Source of the DNA: UTCFX2 sp963788145
GTDB taxonomy: Bacteria; Chloroflexota; Anaerolineae; Anaerolineales; UBA4823
Assembly (NCBI GenBank): GCA_963788145.1
Contig: CAWBFQ010000002.1
Span: 186,001-250,000 of the forward strand
Reading direction: 5' to 3'
DNA length: 64,000 nt
This document shows positions 44,443 to 54,168 of the stretch, piece after piece (position 1 is the first letter of the stretch; every line of letters starts with the position of its first letter). The translations under genes were made by a program, and so were the position numbers. The notes beneath the pieces were generated by a model that searched no databases, was not told the DNA's origin, and was given only the letters and a program-made list of their open reading frames with translations.

Positions 44443-45511
44443 TTGCGACCCGCAAAACCAAACGGAATGAAATATAGCCTGCGGCGCTCCATCCGCGCTC
44501 AATGGCGTGATGCAACTGTCCTATTCCAGGAATCGAGAGGTGCATTATTCCTATTTGTCACTCTCGTTTTTGGCGGAGCGTTCTTATTCTGCATTTTCTA
44601 CAAAGATCCAGATACAGGAGCATCGATCACTTTCTTGGAAGCATTATATGGCACTTTTGCATTGTTATTCTTTCAAGAATTCCTTGCCCTATCCCCATTC
44701 TGGATTTCTACAAATTTTCTACTTCATCATCCCGATCCTTGGCTTGGTTGTCGTCGCTGAAGGCGTGATTCGTTTTGGCACTGCATTAACCAACAAAGGA
44801 GAGCGTGGACAGAAATGGCAGGTTGCAATGGCTTCTACACATAGCGGACACGTGATTATTTGTGGTATTGGAAAAGTTGGCTACCGAGTTGCATTGGAAT
44901 TAATTAAGAACAATCGCGAAATCATCGCCATTGAAAGCAACCCGGAAGGGAAATTCGTCGAGAAAGTCAAAGCACTCGGTATTCCGGTAATCCTGGCAGA
45001 TGCCCGTCGCTCAGAAAACCTGATCAAAGCTGGCGTAAAGAAGGCAGATGCTGTCATCACCTGCACTGATGACGACCTGGCTAACCTCGATATTGCCCTT
45101 GACACCCGCGAGATCAACCCAAATGCGAAAATTGTATTGCGCATGTTCGATCCTGATCTTGCCCGCCGGGTGGAGCGCGGGTTTGGCATCCATACGGCTT
45201 TCAGCGTTTCGGCGCTCGCCGCCCCCACTTTCGCTGCAGCCTCTATGCGCTTCAATGTACGCACTTCTTTCTATATAGGCGACGAGTTGATGAACATCAG
45301 CGAGTTTATCGTCCAGCCAGGTGGTTCAATTAATGGAATGACGATCGAACAAGTTGAACGTCAGATTGACCTCTCGGTGGTCAGCTTGATAGACGGCGAT
45401 AAGAAAATTCTCCACCCCGATCCCGAGCAGGCGCTGAACCCGAATTCAAAGATGCTGGTAATGGGGTCGCTTGAATCGCTGCAAAAGCTGGATCAGCTCA
45501 ACCGAAAATAA
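44443..45511 (+). CDS. RCK/TrkA-N domain ion channel-like protein, apparent frameshift
   Basis: Two membrane helices (GALFLFVTLVFGGAFLFCIFY and FYFIIPILGLVVVAEGVIRFG) bracket a pore-like region, then a TrkA-N Rossmann domain (HVIICGIGKVGYRVALELIKNNREIIAIE) and a TrkA-C domain. The two helices lie in different frames: removing one base near 44704-44707 restores ALSPFWFLQIFYFIIPIL and a 355-residue protein. The pore region (LEALYGTFALLFFQEFLAL) has no TVGYG filter, so it may not be a potassium-selective channel. Start is a TTG with GGAG eight bases upstream; an ATG eight codons later is the alternative. Confidence 0.82.
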
Positions 45512-45514
45512 AGC

Positions 45515-45549
45515 GCCGACCCTGCCTGCTGGAACATCGCAGAGTCGGC
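45515..45549 (-). terminator. Terminator between channel-like gene and DUF1269 gene
   Basis: An 11-bp stem with one G-U pair (GCCGACCCTGC / GCAGAGTCGGC) and a 13-base loop. On the minus strand it is followed by GCTTTATTTT, a T-rich tail, so it most likely ends the DUF1269 transcript. On the plus strand the tail is poor. Confidence 0.6.
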
Positions 45550-45576
45550 GGTCACTGTTCTCAATAAAAGAGTTAC

Positions 45577-46080
45577 CTACGATTCATCTTTCTCTTCAGA
45601 AAGCTGGGCGACAAGCTCTTCCTTTAGCGCCTGACGGAATAGAATCGCGCCTTGCTTGTCCAATTCTTCGACCACTTGATCCACCCATTGGTGCTGAATC
45701 AAAGCTAAAATGGCTGAGCTGTCAGGCTGCAATGTATCCCGCAGTTCCTGTAACGTTGCATCCGGGAAACCCATATCAATTTTATTGGCCGCAACCCCGC
45801 CGGTTGCCGCTCCTGCGGCAGCGCCGACAATTACACCCAATGGCCCGCCCAGCAAGCCGATCAATCCACCTGTAACAGCGCCAAACAAAGCTCCTTTTCC
45901 TACGCCAATATCATCCGTCTCTTTGACCGAGACTTTCCCGTTTCCGTCCTTGGTCATGACTGCAGCATTGACAAGCACAATCAACTGCTCATTTTCCAGG
46001 ACTCGCAACTGCTTAAGTGCTTCACCTGCTTTCGCATCGTCATTGAATGCTGCGACAATTAATTCGATAGGGCCAATCAT
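45577..46080 (-). CDS. DUF1269-family membrane protein
   Basis: 167 residues. ELIVAAFNDDAKAGEALKQLRVL begins the domain, then ITVKD-like KVSVKETDDIGVGKGALFGAVTGGLIGLLGGPLGVIVGAAAGAATGG, a Gly-rich hydrophobic hairpin, and a charged helical end. The second ATG of two is favoured by GGAG at 7 bases. Function unknown. Confidence 0.85.
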   Translation of the reverse strand: MIGPIELIVAAFNDDAKAGEALKQLRVLENEQLIVLVNAAVMTKDGNGKVSVKETDDIGVGKGALFGAVTGGLIGLLGGPLGVIVGAAAGAATGGVAANKIDMGFPDATLQELRDTLQPDSSAILALIQHQWVDQVVEELDKQGAILFRQALKEELVAQLSEEKDES

Positions 46081-46276
46081 GATCATACTCCTTTATCATT
46101 TCAATTCTGATGTGACTTGGATTACCCGATTTTACCAGCACTTCAAACGATATGACATAATAGCTCACCCTTTCATTTTAGACTTTTTATAATCGCGGTA
46201 TACTCAGCGAGCGAACTCGATCTCTGATGGAGTATGCCGGTGATCATCGATTTCTGCCAATCCCGAGGAATATTCT

Positions 46277-47530
46277 ATGTCCGAAACCAAACCCCCAAAG
46301 AAAAATTTGTCTAATATCCAATCACTACCCCGTAATGTATGGGCCGTAAGTTTGACCAGCTTCTTTATGGATATTTCCAGCGAAATGGTTCTGAATATAT
46401 TGCCATTATTTTTGGCAAACGTGCTGGGAGTGAAAACATCCGTCATCGGCTTAATCGAGGGCATTGCAGAATCAACCTCCAGTCTACTCCGCCTGTTCTC
46501 CGGATGGCTGTCGGATAAGATACGAACCCGAAAATGGCTGGCGGTCATCGGTTACGGAATCTCAATGATCTCCAAACCCTTTTTCTATTTTGCCTCAAGC
46601 TGGCAGGCAATTGCACTTGTCCGCTGGAGCGATCGGGTTGGAAAAGGGATCCGTACAGCGCCGCGTGACGCTCTCGTAGCAGACTCCATTGATGAGAAAA
46701 GACGCGGTTTGGCTTTTGGTTTCCATCGTGCAGCCGATACCGCCGGCGCTATGCTAGGATTGTTGATCGCTCTGGGTGTTGTCTGGCTGGCCCAATCCTC
46801 CGCCATCGAGCTAGGGTTATCCACCTTCCGCACTATCGTGCTTCTCAGCCTCATTCCAGGTGCATTAGCGGTTTTAACTCTGGCAATCGGCGCTCATGAC
46901 GTGTCTGTTTCACAAATACGCGCTCTGCCGAAATTTTCTCTGTTCTCTTTGGGACGCACATTCACCACTTTTATCCTGATCGTCGCGCTATTCGAACTGG
47001 GTAATTCATCGGATGCGTTTCTTGTCCTTCGAGCGCAGGACAGCGGACTTAGCGTCATGGGAATCCTGGCAATGCTCGCTTCTTTCAACCTCGTTTATGC
47101 ATTGATCTCCACTCCGGCTGGCTCGCTTTCGGACCGGGTCGGAAGAAAAAAAATGATCATCGCCGGCTGGCTGTTTTACGCCCTGGTCTACACCGGATTT
47201 GGGTTAGCCAAAACAGCCTGGCAGATCTGGATTCTGTATATCGCCTATGGCATCTATTATGGTCTGGCTTATGGCACTTCAAAAGCGATTATTGCCGACC
47301 TGGTCTCCGAAAATGTGCGCGGCGTCGCCTACGGCACCTACAATGCTGTGATCGGCATCCTCGATTTGCCCGCGTCCATAATTGCTGGTATCCTCTGGCA
47401 AGGTATAGGCGGTTGGCAGGGCTTCGGATCGTCAGCGCCGTTCTTATTCGGCGCGGCGACTGCTTTGCTCGCAGCCTTGCTGTTGGCTTTCTGGCTGCCC
47501 AAAATAACGCCTACCCAATCTGGCGGATAG
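46277..47530 (+). CDS. MFS transporter
   Basis: 417 residues with about twelve membrane helices. The MFS signature GWLSDKIRTRKWLAVIGY follows helix 2, and RWSDRVGKGIRTAPRDALVADS is characteristic of a subgroup of drug-exporter-like MFS proteins. The second half has SDRVGRKKMIIAGW. Substrate unknown. It is followed by a secreted xylanase with a 39-bp gap, so sugar export or uptake is thinkable but unproven. Confidence 0.88.
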   Translation: MSETKPPKKNLSNIQSLPRNVWAVSLTSFFMDISSEMVLNILPLFLANVLGVKTSVIGLIEGIAESTSSLLRLFSGWLSDKIRTRKWLAVIGYGISMISKPFFYFASSWQAIALVRWSDRVGKGIRTAPRDALVADSIDEKRRGLAFGFHRAADTAGAMLGLLIALGVVWLAQSSAIELGLSTFRTIVLLSLIPGALAVLTLAIGAHDVSVSQIRALPKFSLFSLGRTFTTFILIVALFELGNSSDAFLVLRAQDSGLSVMGILAMLASFNLVYALISTPAGSLSDRVGRKKMIIAGWLFYALVYTGFGLAKTAWQIWILYIAYGIYYGLAYGTSKAIIADLVSENVRGVAYGTYNAVIGILDLPASIIAGILWQGIGGWQGFGSSAPFLFGAATALLAALLLAFWLPKITPTQSGG

Positions 47531-47569
47531 CGCCTGTTATTTCTCAAACATGATTAACTGGACATCTAC

Positions 47570-48808
47570 ATGATTCAAGCGCGTCCACATTTCATCCCCT
47601 CTATCATTATCCTGACCTTGGTTTATGCTATTGGCGCTTGCAGCCGTCCACTCACCCCTAATCCCATCTCCACCGAACTTTTAACAGCCTCTACCAATGC
47701 AGCCACATCAACCTACTCGCCAACAACTTCTCCTTCAGAGACGCCCATTGTCTCACCGGTTCGCTTTCCCACCTGTGAACCCGAATTGGAAATCCCGGTA
47801 TTCCAGCCCAGAAATATCCATCCGTCATTACAATTCCCCCCTAAGGCAGACAGCCTGAGGGAACTGGCAAATCATCATGGTATGTGGATAGGAATAGCTA
47901 CCGCTCCTCAATTTTTTGAAGATCCGCTCTATGTCCAGATATTGACCCAGGAGTTTAGCCTTCTGACCCCCGAAGTTGCGATGAAGTGGGAGGTCATCCA
48001 TCCTCAACCCAATCAATATGATTTCTCACAGGGTGACCAGATCGTCGATTTTGCCATTCAAAACGGGATGATTGTACGCGGTCATGTGCTGGTCTGGGAT
48101 TTACAAATCCCGGCCTGGGTGACCGAAGCAAGCCACAGCCGAAGTGAATGGATCGAGATTTTTTGCAAACATATCAAGACTGTTGTCAACCACTATCGCG
48201 GCTATATCTATGCCTGGGATGTGGTCAATGAAGCGGTAAATAATGACGGGACTCTACGGAACACGTTCTGGATGCGTGCAATCGGTCCAGAGCACATTGC
48301 TATGGCTTTTCAATGGGCGCATGAAGCCGACCCCAATGCGAAGTTATTCTACAATGATAATGGCGGCGAAGGGTTAAACGCCAAATCCCTGGCCATCTAT
48401 ATGCTCATCCAGGGGCTACAACAATCCGGCATTCCAATCAACGGAGTTGGACTGCAAATGCACACCGGGTTATATGTCTCTCCCCCGCCAAAATCGCTGA
48501 AAGAAAACATGCAACGACTGGCAAATCTTGGGCTGGAGATCCATATTACCGAGATGGATGTGCGCCTTCAGCATTCTTTGGAAGGCAATCAGGAGAAGCT
48601 AAAAGCCCAGGCCGAAATCTATCGTCAGGTGATGGAAACCTGCCTCTCTGTCAGCGCCTGCAAGGCTTTCATCACCTGGGGGATGACCGACCGTTATTCC
48701 TGGATCCCGGGTTGGACCGGAAAACCCGATGCGCCGCTGCTCTTTGATGAAAATGGCGCGCCCAAGCCGGCATATTTCTCCATTCAGCAGGAACTGGCTG
48801 GTCGGTAA
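47570..48808 (+). CDS. GH10 endo-1,4-beta-xylanase, lipoprotein
   Basis: 412 residues. Lipoprotein signal (ALVYAIGAC-type lipobox, Cys at about residue 24) and a Thr/Ser linker precede a GH10 barrel. Diagnostic strands: MKWEVIHPQPNQYDFSQGDQIVDFA, RGHVLVWDLQIPAWV, acid/base Glu in WDVVNEAV and nucleophile Glu in HITEMDV, then WGMTDRYSWIPG. Cell-surface xylan degradation is the expected job. No other hemicellulase is next to it. Confidence 0.93.
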   Translation: MIQARPHFIPSIIILTLVYAIGACSRPLTPNPISTELLTASTNAATSTYSPTTSPSETPIVSPVRFPTCEPELEIPVFQPRNIHPSLQFPPKADSLRELANHHGMWIGIATAPQFFEDPLYVQILTQEFSLLTPEVAMKWEVIHPQPNQYDFSQGDQIVDFAIQNGMIVRGHVLVWDLQIPAWVTEASHSRSEWIEIFCKHIKTVVNHYRGYIYAWDVVNEAVNNDGTLRNTFWMRAIGPEHIAMAFQWAHEADPNAKLFYNDNGGEGLNAKSLAIYMLIQGLQQSGIPINGVGLQMHTGLYVSPPPKSLKENMQRLANLGLEIHITEMDVRLQHSLEGNQEKLKAQAEIYRQVMETCLSVSACKAFITWGMTDRYSWIPGWTGKPDAPLLFDENGAPKPAYFSIQQELAGR

Positions 48809-48844
48809 TTGCACGATAATATCCGTTTATCGCCCTATATTGAT

Positions 48845-50626
48845 TCAGATCGCTTCAATATCAGCCAAAACCTGGACAACCCGCTCCTCGATCCGATCAT
48901 ATAAAGACTTGATCTCGGTTTGCAGGCGCAGCAAGACATCCTGCTTCGGAATAATCTCGCGTTCCGCCAGGTCTCGTCGCTTAAACTCAATTCCGCCCGC
49001 TTTCATTGCCCGCTCACTCACCGTCAGGCGAATCGGTAATCCGATCAGATCCGCATCATTAAATTTGACGCCGGGGCTTTCCAGGCGATCATCATAAAGC
49101 ACTTGGATCCCGGCTTGAATCAATTCCACATAGAGCTGGTTGGCAATCTCCAACGTCGTGGGATCACCCTTACCGACTAAAGCTACCAGGTGCACCTGGT
49201 AGGGAGCAATCGAAACCGGCCAGGCCAAACCATGTTCGTCATTGTGCAATTCCGCCACGCAGGCCAACAACCTCTCGACCCCGATCCCATATGATCCCAT
49301 GATAATTGGCCTGGGTTGCCCTTGTGCATCCAGGTAGTGACAGCCCAGGGCTTCACTATAGCGCGTTCCCAACTTAAAGATATTCCCTACTTCGACGCCG
49401 CGGGCTGCCCTCAGCGCCCCTCCACAGTCGGGACATGCATCGCCGTCACGAGCTGCCACAAGATCGACAACTCGATCCGCCTGGAAATCGCGCCCATAGT
49501 TCACATTCAACAGGTGATATCCTGCTTCATTCGCTCCTGACACCAGGTTTGGGGATGCCTGGATTAAATCATCCACCACAACCAGCGCTCCCTTCAACCC
49601 CATTGGTGAGGCATATCCAGCCACAGCGCCAGCCGCTTTGATCTCGTCCTCTGTTGCCGGGTGCATCGATCGAGCCTTGACCGCATTCCCCAGCTTGGTC
49701 TCATTCACTTCCATATCGCCGCGAACAACTGCGAATACCAACTGATCTTTCCATCCATCCACATCTTGAATTTCAGCGGTCATCAACACCGCTTTAGCCG
49801 TGCGCGATTTCGGAACAGCCAGGAAATTAGCCAAATCATCGATCGTTTTGCACCCCGGCGTGGCGACTTTCTGAACGGCTAATTTCGGTTCAGACGGCGG
49901 CACATCTTTCCGGATCATCGCCGCCTGGCGGTTTGCCTTATAACCGCAGGCATCGCACAACAAAAGCGTATCCTCCCCGATAGATGTCAACGCCATGAAC
50001 TCGTGCGCCTCCGGTCCACCCATCATCCCAACATCCGCCTTGACTGCAATCACATCTAAACCACAGCGGCTGAAAATCCGGAAATACGCCCGATAATGCG
50101 CTTGATACTGCCTGTCCAAACCCTCCCAATCGGCGTCCAGGCTGTAACTATCTTTCATCGTGAACTCACGCACCCGAATTAAACCGGCGCGTGGACGAGG
50201 GTCGTCCCGCCACTTGGTTTGCAGATGATAGATCAATTGCGGAAGCTGGCGGTACGAGCGGATCTCCTTGCGCGCCAGATCTGCCACCACCTCTTCATGG
50301 GTCATTGCCAATGCCATATCCCGGCCATTCCGGTCCTGAAATCGCCCCATCTCCGCATCGATCTGGTACCAGCGCTGCGTTTCCTTCCAAATATCAGCCG
50401 GTTGGACAACCGGCATCTTAATCTCTTGCCCACTGATTGCATCCATCTCCTCTCGCATAATCGCCTCGATCTTATCGAGGGCGCGCCTGGCGAGCGGCAG
50501 GTAACTAAACACCCCCGCTGCGAGTTGGCGGATATAACCGGCCCTTAAGAGCAATTGGTGGCTGGTTACTTCCGCTTCACTCGGAGCATCCCGCAATGTC
50601 TGGCTAAATAATCCACTCATTTTCAT
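48845..50626 (-). CDS. proS: Prolyl-tRNA synthetase, bacterial type
   Basis: 593 residues; class II synthetase with editing (INS) domain between motifs 2 and 3 (CKTIDDLANFLAVPKSRTAKAV). Motif 2 RAGLIRVREFTMKDSYSLD, motif 3 GSYGIGVERLLACVAE. A GGAGGTGAAAA site places the start at the first of two ATGs. A GC-rich hairpin lies in the leader; no T-box AGGGTGG sequence was found, so tRNA-sensing control is not indicated. Confidence 0.96.
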   Translation of the reverse strand: MKMSGLFSQTLRDAPSEAEVTSHQLLLRAGYIRQLAAGVFSYLPLARRALDKIEAIMREEMDAISGQEIKMPVVQPADIWKETQRWYQIDAEMGRFQDRNGRDMALAMTHEEVVADLARKEIRSYRQLPQLIYHLQTKWRDDPRPRAGLIRVREFTMKDSYSLDADWEGLDRQYQAHYRAYFRIFSRCGLDVIAVKADVGMMGGPEAHEFMALTSIGEDTLLLCDACGYKANRQAAMIRKDVPPSEPKLAVQKVATPGCKTIDDLANFLAVPKSRTAKAVLMTAEIQDVDGWKDQLVFAVVRGDMEVNETKLGNAVKARSMHPATEDEIKAAGAVAGYASPMGLKGALVVVDDLIQASPNLVSGANEAGYHLLNVNYGRDFQADRVVDLVAARDGDACPDCGGALRAARGVEVGNIFKLGTRYSEALGCHYLDAQGQPRPIIMGSYGIGVERLLACVAELHNDEHGLAWPVSIAPYQVHLVALVGKGDPTTLEIANQLYVELIQAGIQVLYDDRLESPGVKFNDADLIGLPIRLTVSERAMKAGGIEFKRRDLAEREIIPKQDVLLRLQTEIKSLYDRIEERVVQVLADIEAI

Positions 50627-50654
50627 TTTTCACCTCCTACGCTTTAATAAACTT

Positions 50655-50683
50655 CGCCCTCTGGGGTTTCAGTCCAGAGGGCG
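50655..50683 (-). promoter_or_regulatory. Hairpin in the proS leader
   Basis: CGCCCTCTGG pairs perfectly with CCAGAGGGCG over a 9-base loop, 29 bases upstream of proS. On the transcribed strand it is followed by AAGTTTATTAAAG, a weak T-rich tail, so it could act as an attenuator, though a terminator is not certain. Confidence 0.45.
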
Positions 50684-50815
50684 GTTGATTCAGATAAACT
50701 TAGAGAGCGCCTTTCCCAACCTCAAAAGACCGAAAGCCCGATCGACGAGCCTGGCGGCAGGGTAGGGATAGAAGCAATTCGATTCCGACCAGCATACATG
50801 ACCCGTAGTTTACCA

Positions 50816-50845
50816 TTGTATCAATTCATGTCAAGGCTTTATAAT
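50816..50845 (+). promoter_or_regulatory. Promoter of asnB, leaderless arrangement
   Basis: TTGTAT, 18 bases, TATAAT, ending only 8 bases before the asnB ATG. Initiation 6-7 bases after the -10 element would start the message essentially at the start codon. Confidence 0.6.
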
Positions 50846-50853
50846 TGCCTACA

Positions 50854-52704
50854 ATGTGCGGTATCCTTGGTATTAAATCACCCCTTGCGGCCCAAATCAA
50901 CCTGGAACAAATTAACAACCTGCAATTTCACCGCGGCCCGGATGACTTCGGCTTATATCAGAAGGGTCAGATCGCCCTGGCGGCCCGGCGACTGAGCATC
51001 ATCGACCTGCAGATGGGCCACCAGCCAATCTCCAATGAGGATCAACGCTTATGGTTGGTATGCAATGGCGAGATCATCAATGCGCCTGATCTTCGCCGCT
51101 CACTGGAAGCCAAAGGGCATCATTTCAAAACCAACACTGATATCGAAGTGATATTGCACGGATATGAAGAAAATGCAGAACAAATCATATCGCGCCTGCG
51201 AGGTATGTATGCGTTCGCCTTATGGGATGATCGTCAACAGAAGTTGTTTCTCGGAAGAGACCGATTTGGAATAAAACCATTGTGCTATGCCTGGCACAAT
51301 GATCGGTTCGCGTTTAGCTCGGAAATTTCCCCCCTCCTGGAATTATTACCAGAAATTCCCCGCCGCGCCAATTTAGAGTCGCTCTGGCGTTTGATGGAAC
51401 TGGGATTTATTCCAGGTACATTGACAGCATTTAATGAAATTTACCGCCTGCCCGCCGCTCATTGGATGACCATCCAGGATGGGCGAATCAAAACCGAATG
51501 CTACTGGAAGCCTGAATTTCCACAAATGGGAGAGGAAAGAAAAATCTCTTTCAACCAGGCAGCAAATGAATTCATCGATTGTTTGAAGGAATTGGTCCAG
51601 GCCTGGAAACTGAGCGATGTCCCGGTCGGGTCGTTGCTTAGCGGTGGTATTGATTCGTCCAGCCTGGCGGTATTGCTATCCGATATGAGCGAAGATCCAA
51701 TCCACACGTTTAACCTTGGTTTTGAAGCAGGCTCGCTCGATGAATCCGTGCTTGCCCAACAAACGGCCCACCTCATTGGCAGCAAGCATCTTCAATCCAG
51801 GTGCACCATGAGTTCACTCGATCTGCTGCCGCGGGTGGTTCGTTCTCTGGAAGAACCTCATTCCTCAACCAGCCTCTCCTTATTTTTGATCTTCCAAAGC
51901 GTCCATGAAACTGGTTTAAAAGTCGTCATGACGGGAGAAGGAGCGGATGAGTTATTAGGGGGCTATCCCTGGTATCGATTCGACGAGCGTGTCCAGCCCA
52001 TTCTAAACCTGGGTTCACCGATAAGCGTTTTATTATCACGATCCCCATTGGTCACTTCCCCCGATATCCGCCGTGTGCTCCAATTCGGCAGCCCAGATGT
52101 GATCCAGCGATTCGTGATGTGGCAACGTGGATCTCCAACCGACCAAATATCCAATCTGCTCATCTCCCCGCAATTCTCACCCTATCATGAAGTTTTACAA
52201 GCAGAATATGGACATGCCATCCAGGGGCTGCATCCTTTCCACCAGATGTTATTCATTGAAAGCCGCACCCGTCTGGTGGATTTCATCAACTTTCAACTGG
52301 ACCGGATGAGTATGGCCCATTCGGTTGAGGCGCGCCCGGTTTATCTCGATCATTTGCTCTGGGAATTCACAGCTAATCTTCCGCCGCAATATAAACTTGC
52401 TGCAAAATTCAATAAATACCTGCTCCGTTTCGGAATGCGCAACCATCTGCCGAAAAGCGTCATTGAAAGACCCAAAAAAGGCCTGGTTGCGCCGCAAGGA
52501 TCCTGGTGGCGCAAGCCGCGCCTGCCAGACTGGGCCGAAGAATGTCTTACCTCTTCTTCTTTAACAAATGCCGGTTACTTTTTCCCAGATGAGGTAACGC
52601 GCCTGCGCAAACTTCATCTATCCGGCCAGGCAAATCACAGCACACCATTGACCAATGTTCTGACCACTCAACTATGGCACAATCTGTTTATCCGGAACAA
52701 CTGA
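50854..52704 (+). CDS. asnB: Asparagine synthase, glutamine-hydrolysing
   Basis: 616 residues. Starts MCGILGI, with Cys as the processed N-terminal nucleophile of the glutaminase domain, then RGPDDFG and the ATP-pyrophosphatase loop LLSGGIDSSSLAVLL in the synthetase domain, EGADELLGGYPWY later. No Shine-Dalgarno is visible; the -10 element lies 8 bases upstream. Many family members act on glycans or cell-wall precursors rather than free Asp; the immediate neighbours (proS, GH4) do not decide this. Confidence 0.92.
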   Translation: MCGILGIKSPLAAQINLEQINNLQFHRGPDDFGLYQKGQIALAARRLSIIDLQMGHQPISNEDQRLWLVCNGEIINAPDLRRSLEAKGHHFKTNTDIEVILHGYEENAEQIISRLRGMYAFALWDDRQQKLFLGRDRFGIKPLCYAWHNDRFAFSSEISPLLELLPEIPRRANLESLWRLMELGFIPGTLTAFNEIYRLPAAHWMTIQDGRIKTECYWKPEFPQMGEERKISFNQAANEFIDCLKELVQAWKLSDVPVGSLLSGGIDSSSLAVLLSDMSEDPIHTFNLGFEAGSLDESVLAQQTAHLIGSKHLQSRCTMSSLDLLPRVVRSLEEPHSSTSLSLFLIFQSVHETGLKVVMTGEGADELLGGYPWYRFDERVQPILNLGSPISVLLSRSPLVTSPDIRRVLQFGSPDVIQRFVMWQRGSPTDQISNLLISPQFSPYHEVLQAEYGHAIQGLHPFHQMLFIESRTRLVDFINFQLDRMSMAHSVEARPVYLDHLLWEFTANLPPQYKLAAKFNKYLLRFGMRNHLPKSVIERPKKGLVAPQGSWWRKPRLPDWAEECLTSSSLTNAGYFFPDEVTRLRKLHLSGQANHSTPLTNVLTTQLWHNLFIRNN

Positions 52705-52747
52705 GCCATTCAAAAATCATGACTGATGATGAGGTATCCATATATCA

Positions 52748-54139
52748 ATGCTACCAACCAAGATTGTTGTCATCGGCGCGGGCAGCGCATCTTTCGGCCT
52801 GAATACCCTGGCTGCCATCATTCGCAGCCAGCGATTGCGTGGCAGCCAGCTCGCGCTGGTCGATCAAAACCCAGAGACGCTTGATCTGGTCACACGCCTT
52901 GCCCATCGCCTGAACCATGACTGGCGCTCAGAACTACATATCAGCGCCCACCTGCACCACACCGAGGCGTTAGCCGAGGCAGTGTTTGTTGTGCTATCGA
53001 TTGAAGCCCCGCCCAGAGAATCGCTCTGGCGATCGGATTATGAAATACCCCTCCGTTATGGTATTCGCCAGCCTTACGCCGAAAATGGCGGCCCCGGCGG
53101 ATTTGCCCATGCCGCCCGCAATATCGGACCAGTCATGCATATCGTCCGCGAGATGGAAACCATCTGCCCACAAGCCTGGTTGATCAACTTCACAAACCCG
53201 ATGACGCGCATCTGCGATGCCATCAACCATCATAGCAAAATCAAAGTCGTTGGTTTGTGTCACCAGATTCTAGTCGGCTATGCATTAGTAGGGATCACCC
53301 TTGCGGAAGATCTGGGGATCATCGTCCCAGCGGGTATCAGCGGCAGCCATGCAGACCCTGTGGAAAGCCCATTACGCAAAATAGTCGCCAGCCAGGCTCT
53401 CGAACACCTCTCCATCAAGGCTGCCGGGATCAACCACTTCACCTGGATGCTCGGCTTACATCATCGAAAAACGGGCGAAGACCTCTATCCCCTTTTCCGC
53501 AGGCGTTGGGCAGAGATGTCAGCCAACTTCGAGCCGCTCACTCGCCGCATTTTTGATGCCTTCGGGGTTTTTCCAATCCCTGGGGATGAGCATCTGTGCG
53601 AGTATCTGCCCTGGGTAAGCGATCCGCAAACCCGGCCCTGGGAGAAATATTCTCTCAGCCTTTATGACTGGGACCTTTGGGCAAACCTTCGCGACCAGGG
53701 TTACAACGAAATTTCGCGCCTGATTTCCGGTGCAGCGGACATAGAAAGCCTGCGCAATACCGACAGTGAAGGCGCTTTGGAAGTAATCGAGAATATTGCC
53801 GGAGCCGGCGATCATGTTCATCTGGCTCTCAACTTACCAAATGATGGGCAAATACCGAACCTGCCCCAGGGTGCAATTGTAGAGACGCCAGGCGTGATCA
53901 GCGGTAGCGGGGCTCAGGCCATCCACGTCGGCCCCCTGCCGGGACCAGTCGCAGAATTATGCCAGCGCGAATTGACAGTAGTCCGCCTGAGCGTAGATGC
54001 AGCCGTTCATGGCGACCGCCAAGCCGCCTTACAATGCCTGTTGCTCGATCCCGTCATCCGCGACATCGATATCGCCCGCAGTGTTTTAGATGACTATCTC
54101 AATATCTATCGAGCCTATTTACCACAATTCTGGGATTAG
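52748..54139 (+). CDS. Glycoside hydrolase family 4 (alpha-glucosidase/galacturonidase type)
   Basis: 463 residues. NAD motif VIGAGSASFGL at the N-terminus, NFTNPMTRICDAI, and GLCHQ providing the metal-binding Cys and a His, then AGINHFTW. GH4 enzymes use NAD and a divalent metal in an oxidation-elimination mechanism. Substrate cannot be read off; the QPYAENGGPGGFAHAARN segment is shared with family members acting on alpha-glycosides. It follows asnB by 43 bp. Confidence 0.88.
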   Translation: MLPTKIVVIGAGSASFGLNTLAAIIRSQRLRGSQLALVDQNPETLDLVTRLAHRLNHDWRSELHISAHLHHTEALAEAVFVVLSIEAPPRESLWRSDYEIPLRYGIRQPYAENGGPGGFAHAARNIGPVMHIVREMETICPQAWLINFTNPMTRICDAINHHSKIKVVGLCHQILVGYALVGITLAEDLGIIVPAGISGSHADPVESPLRKIVASQALEHLSIKAAGINHFTWMLGLHHRKTGEDLYPLFRRRWAEMSANFEPLTRRIFDAFGVFPIPGDEHLCEYLPWVSDPQTRPWEKYSLSLYDWDLWANLRDQGYNEISRLISGAADIESLRNTDSEGALEVIENIAGAGDHVHLALNLPNDGQIPNLPQGAIVETPGVISGSGAQAIHVGPLPGPVAELCQRELTVVRLSVDAAVHGDRQAALQCLLLDPVIRDIDIARSVLDDYLNIYRAYLPQFWD

Positions 54140-54168
54140 CCGAGAATCCCCCCCCTGCCAGGATCTGC

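Noticed and set aside
50627..50853. T-box leader before proS
   Set aside because: The hallmark AGGGTGG-type motif is absent; only a simple hairpin is present.
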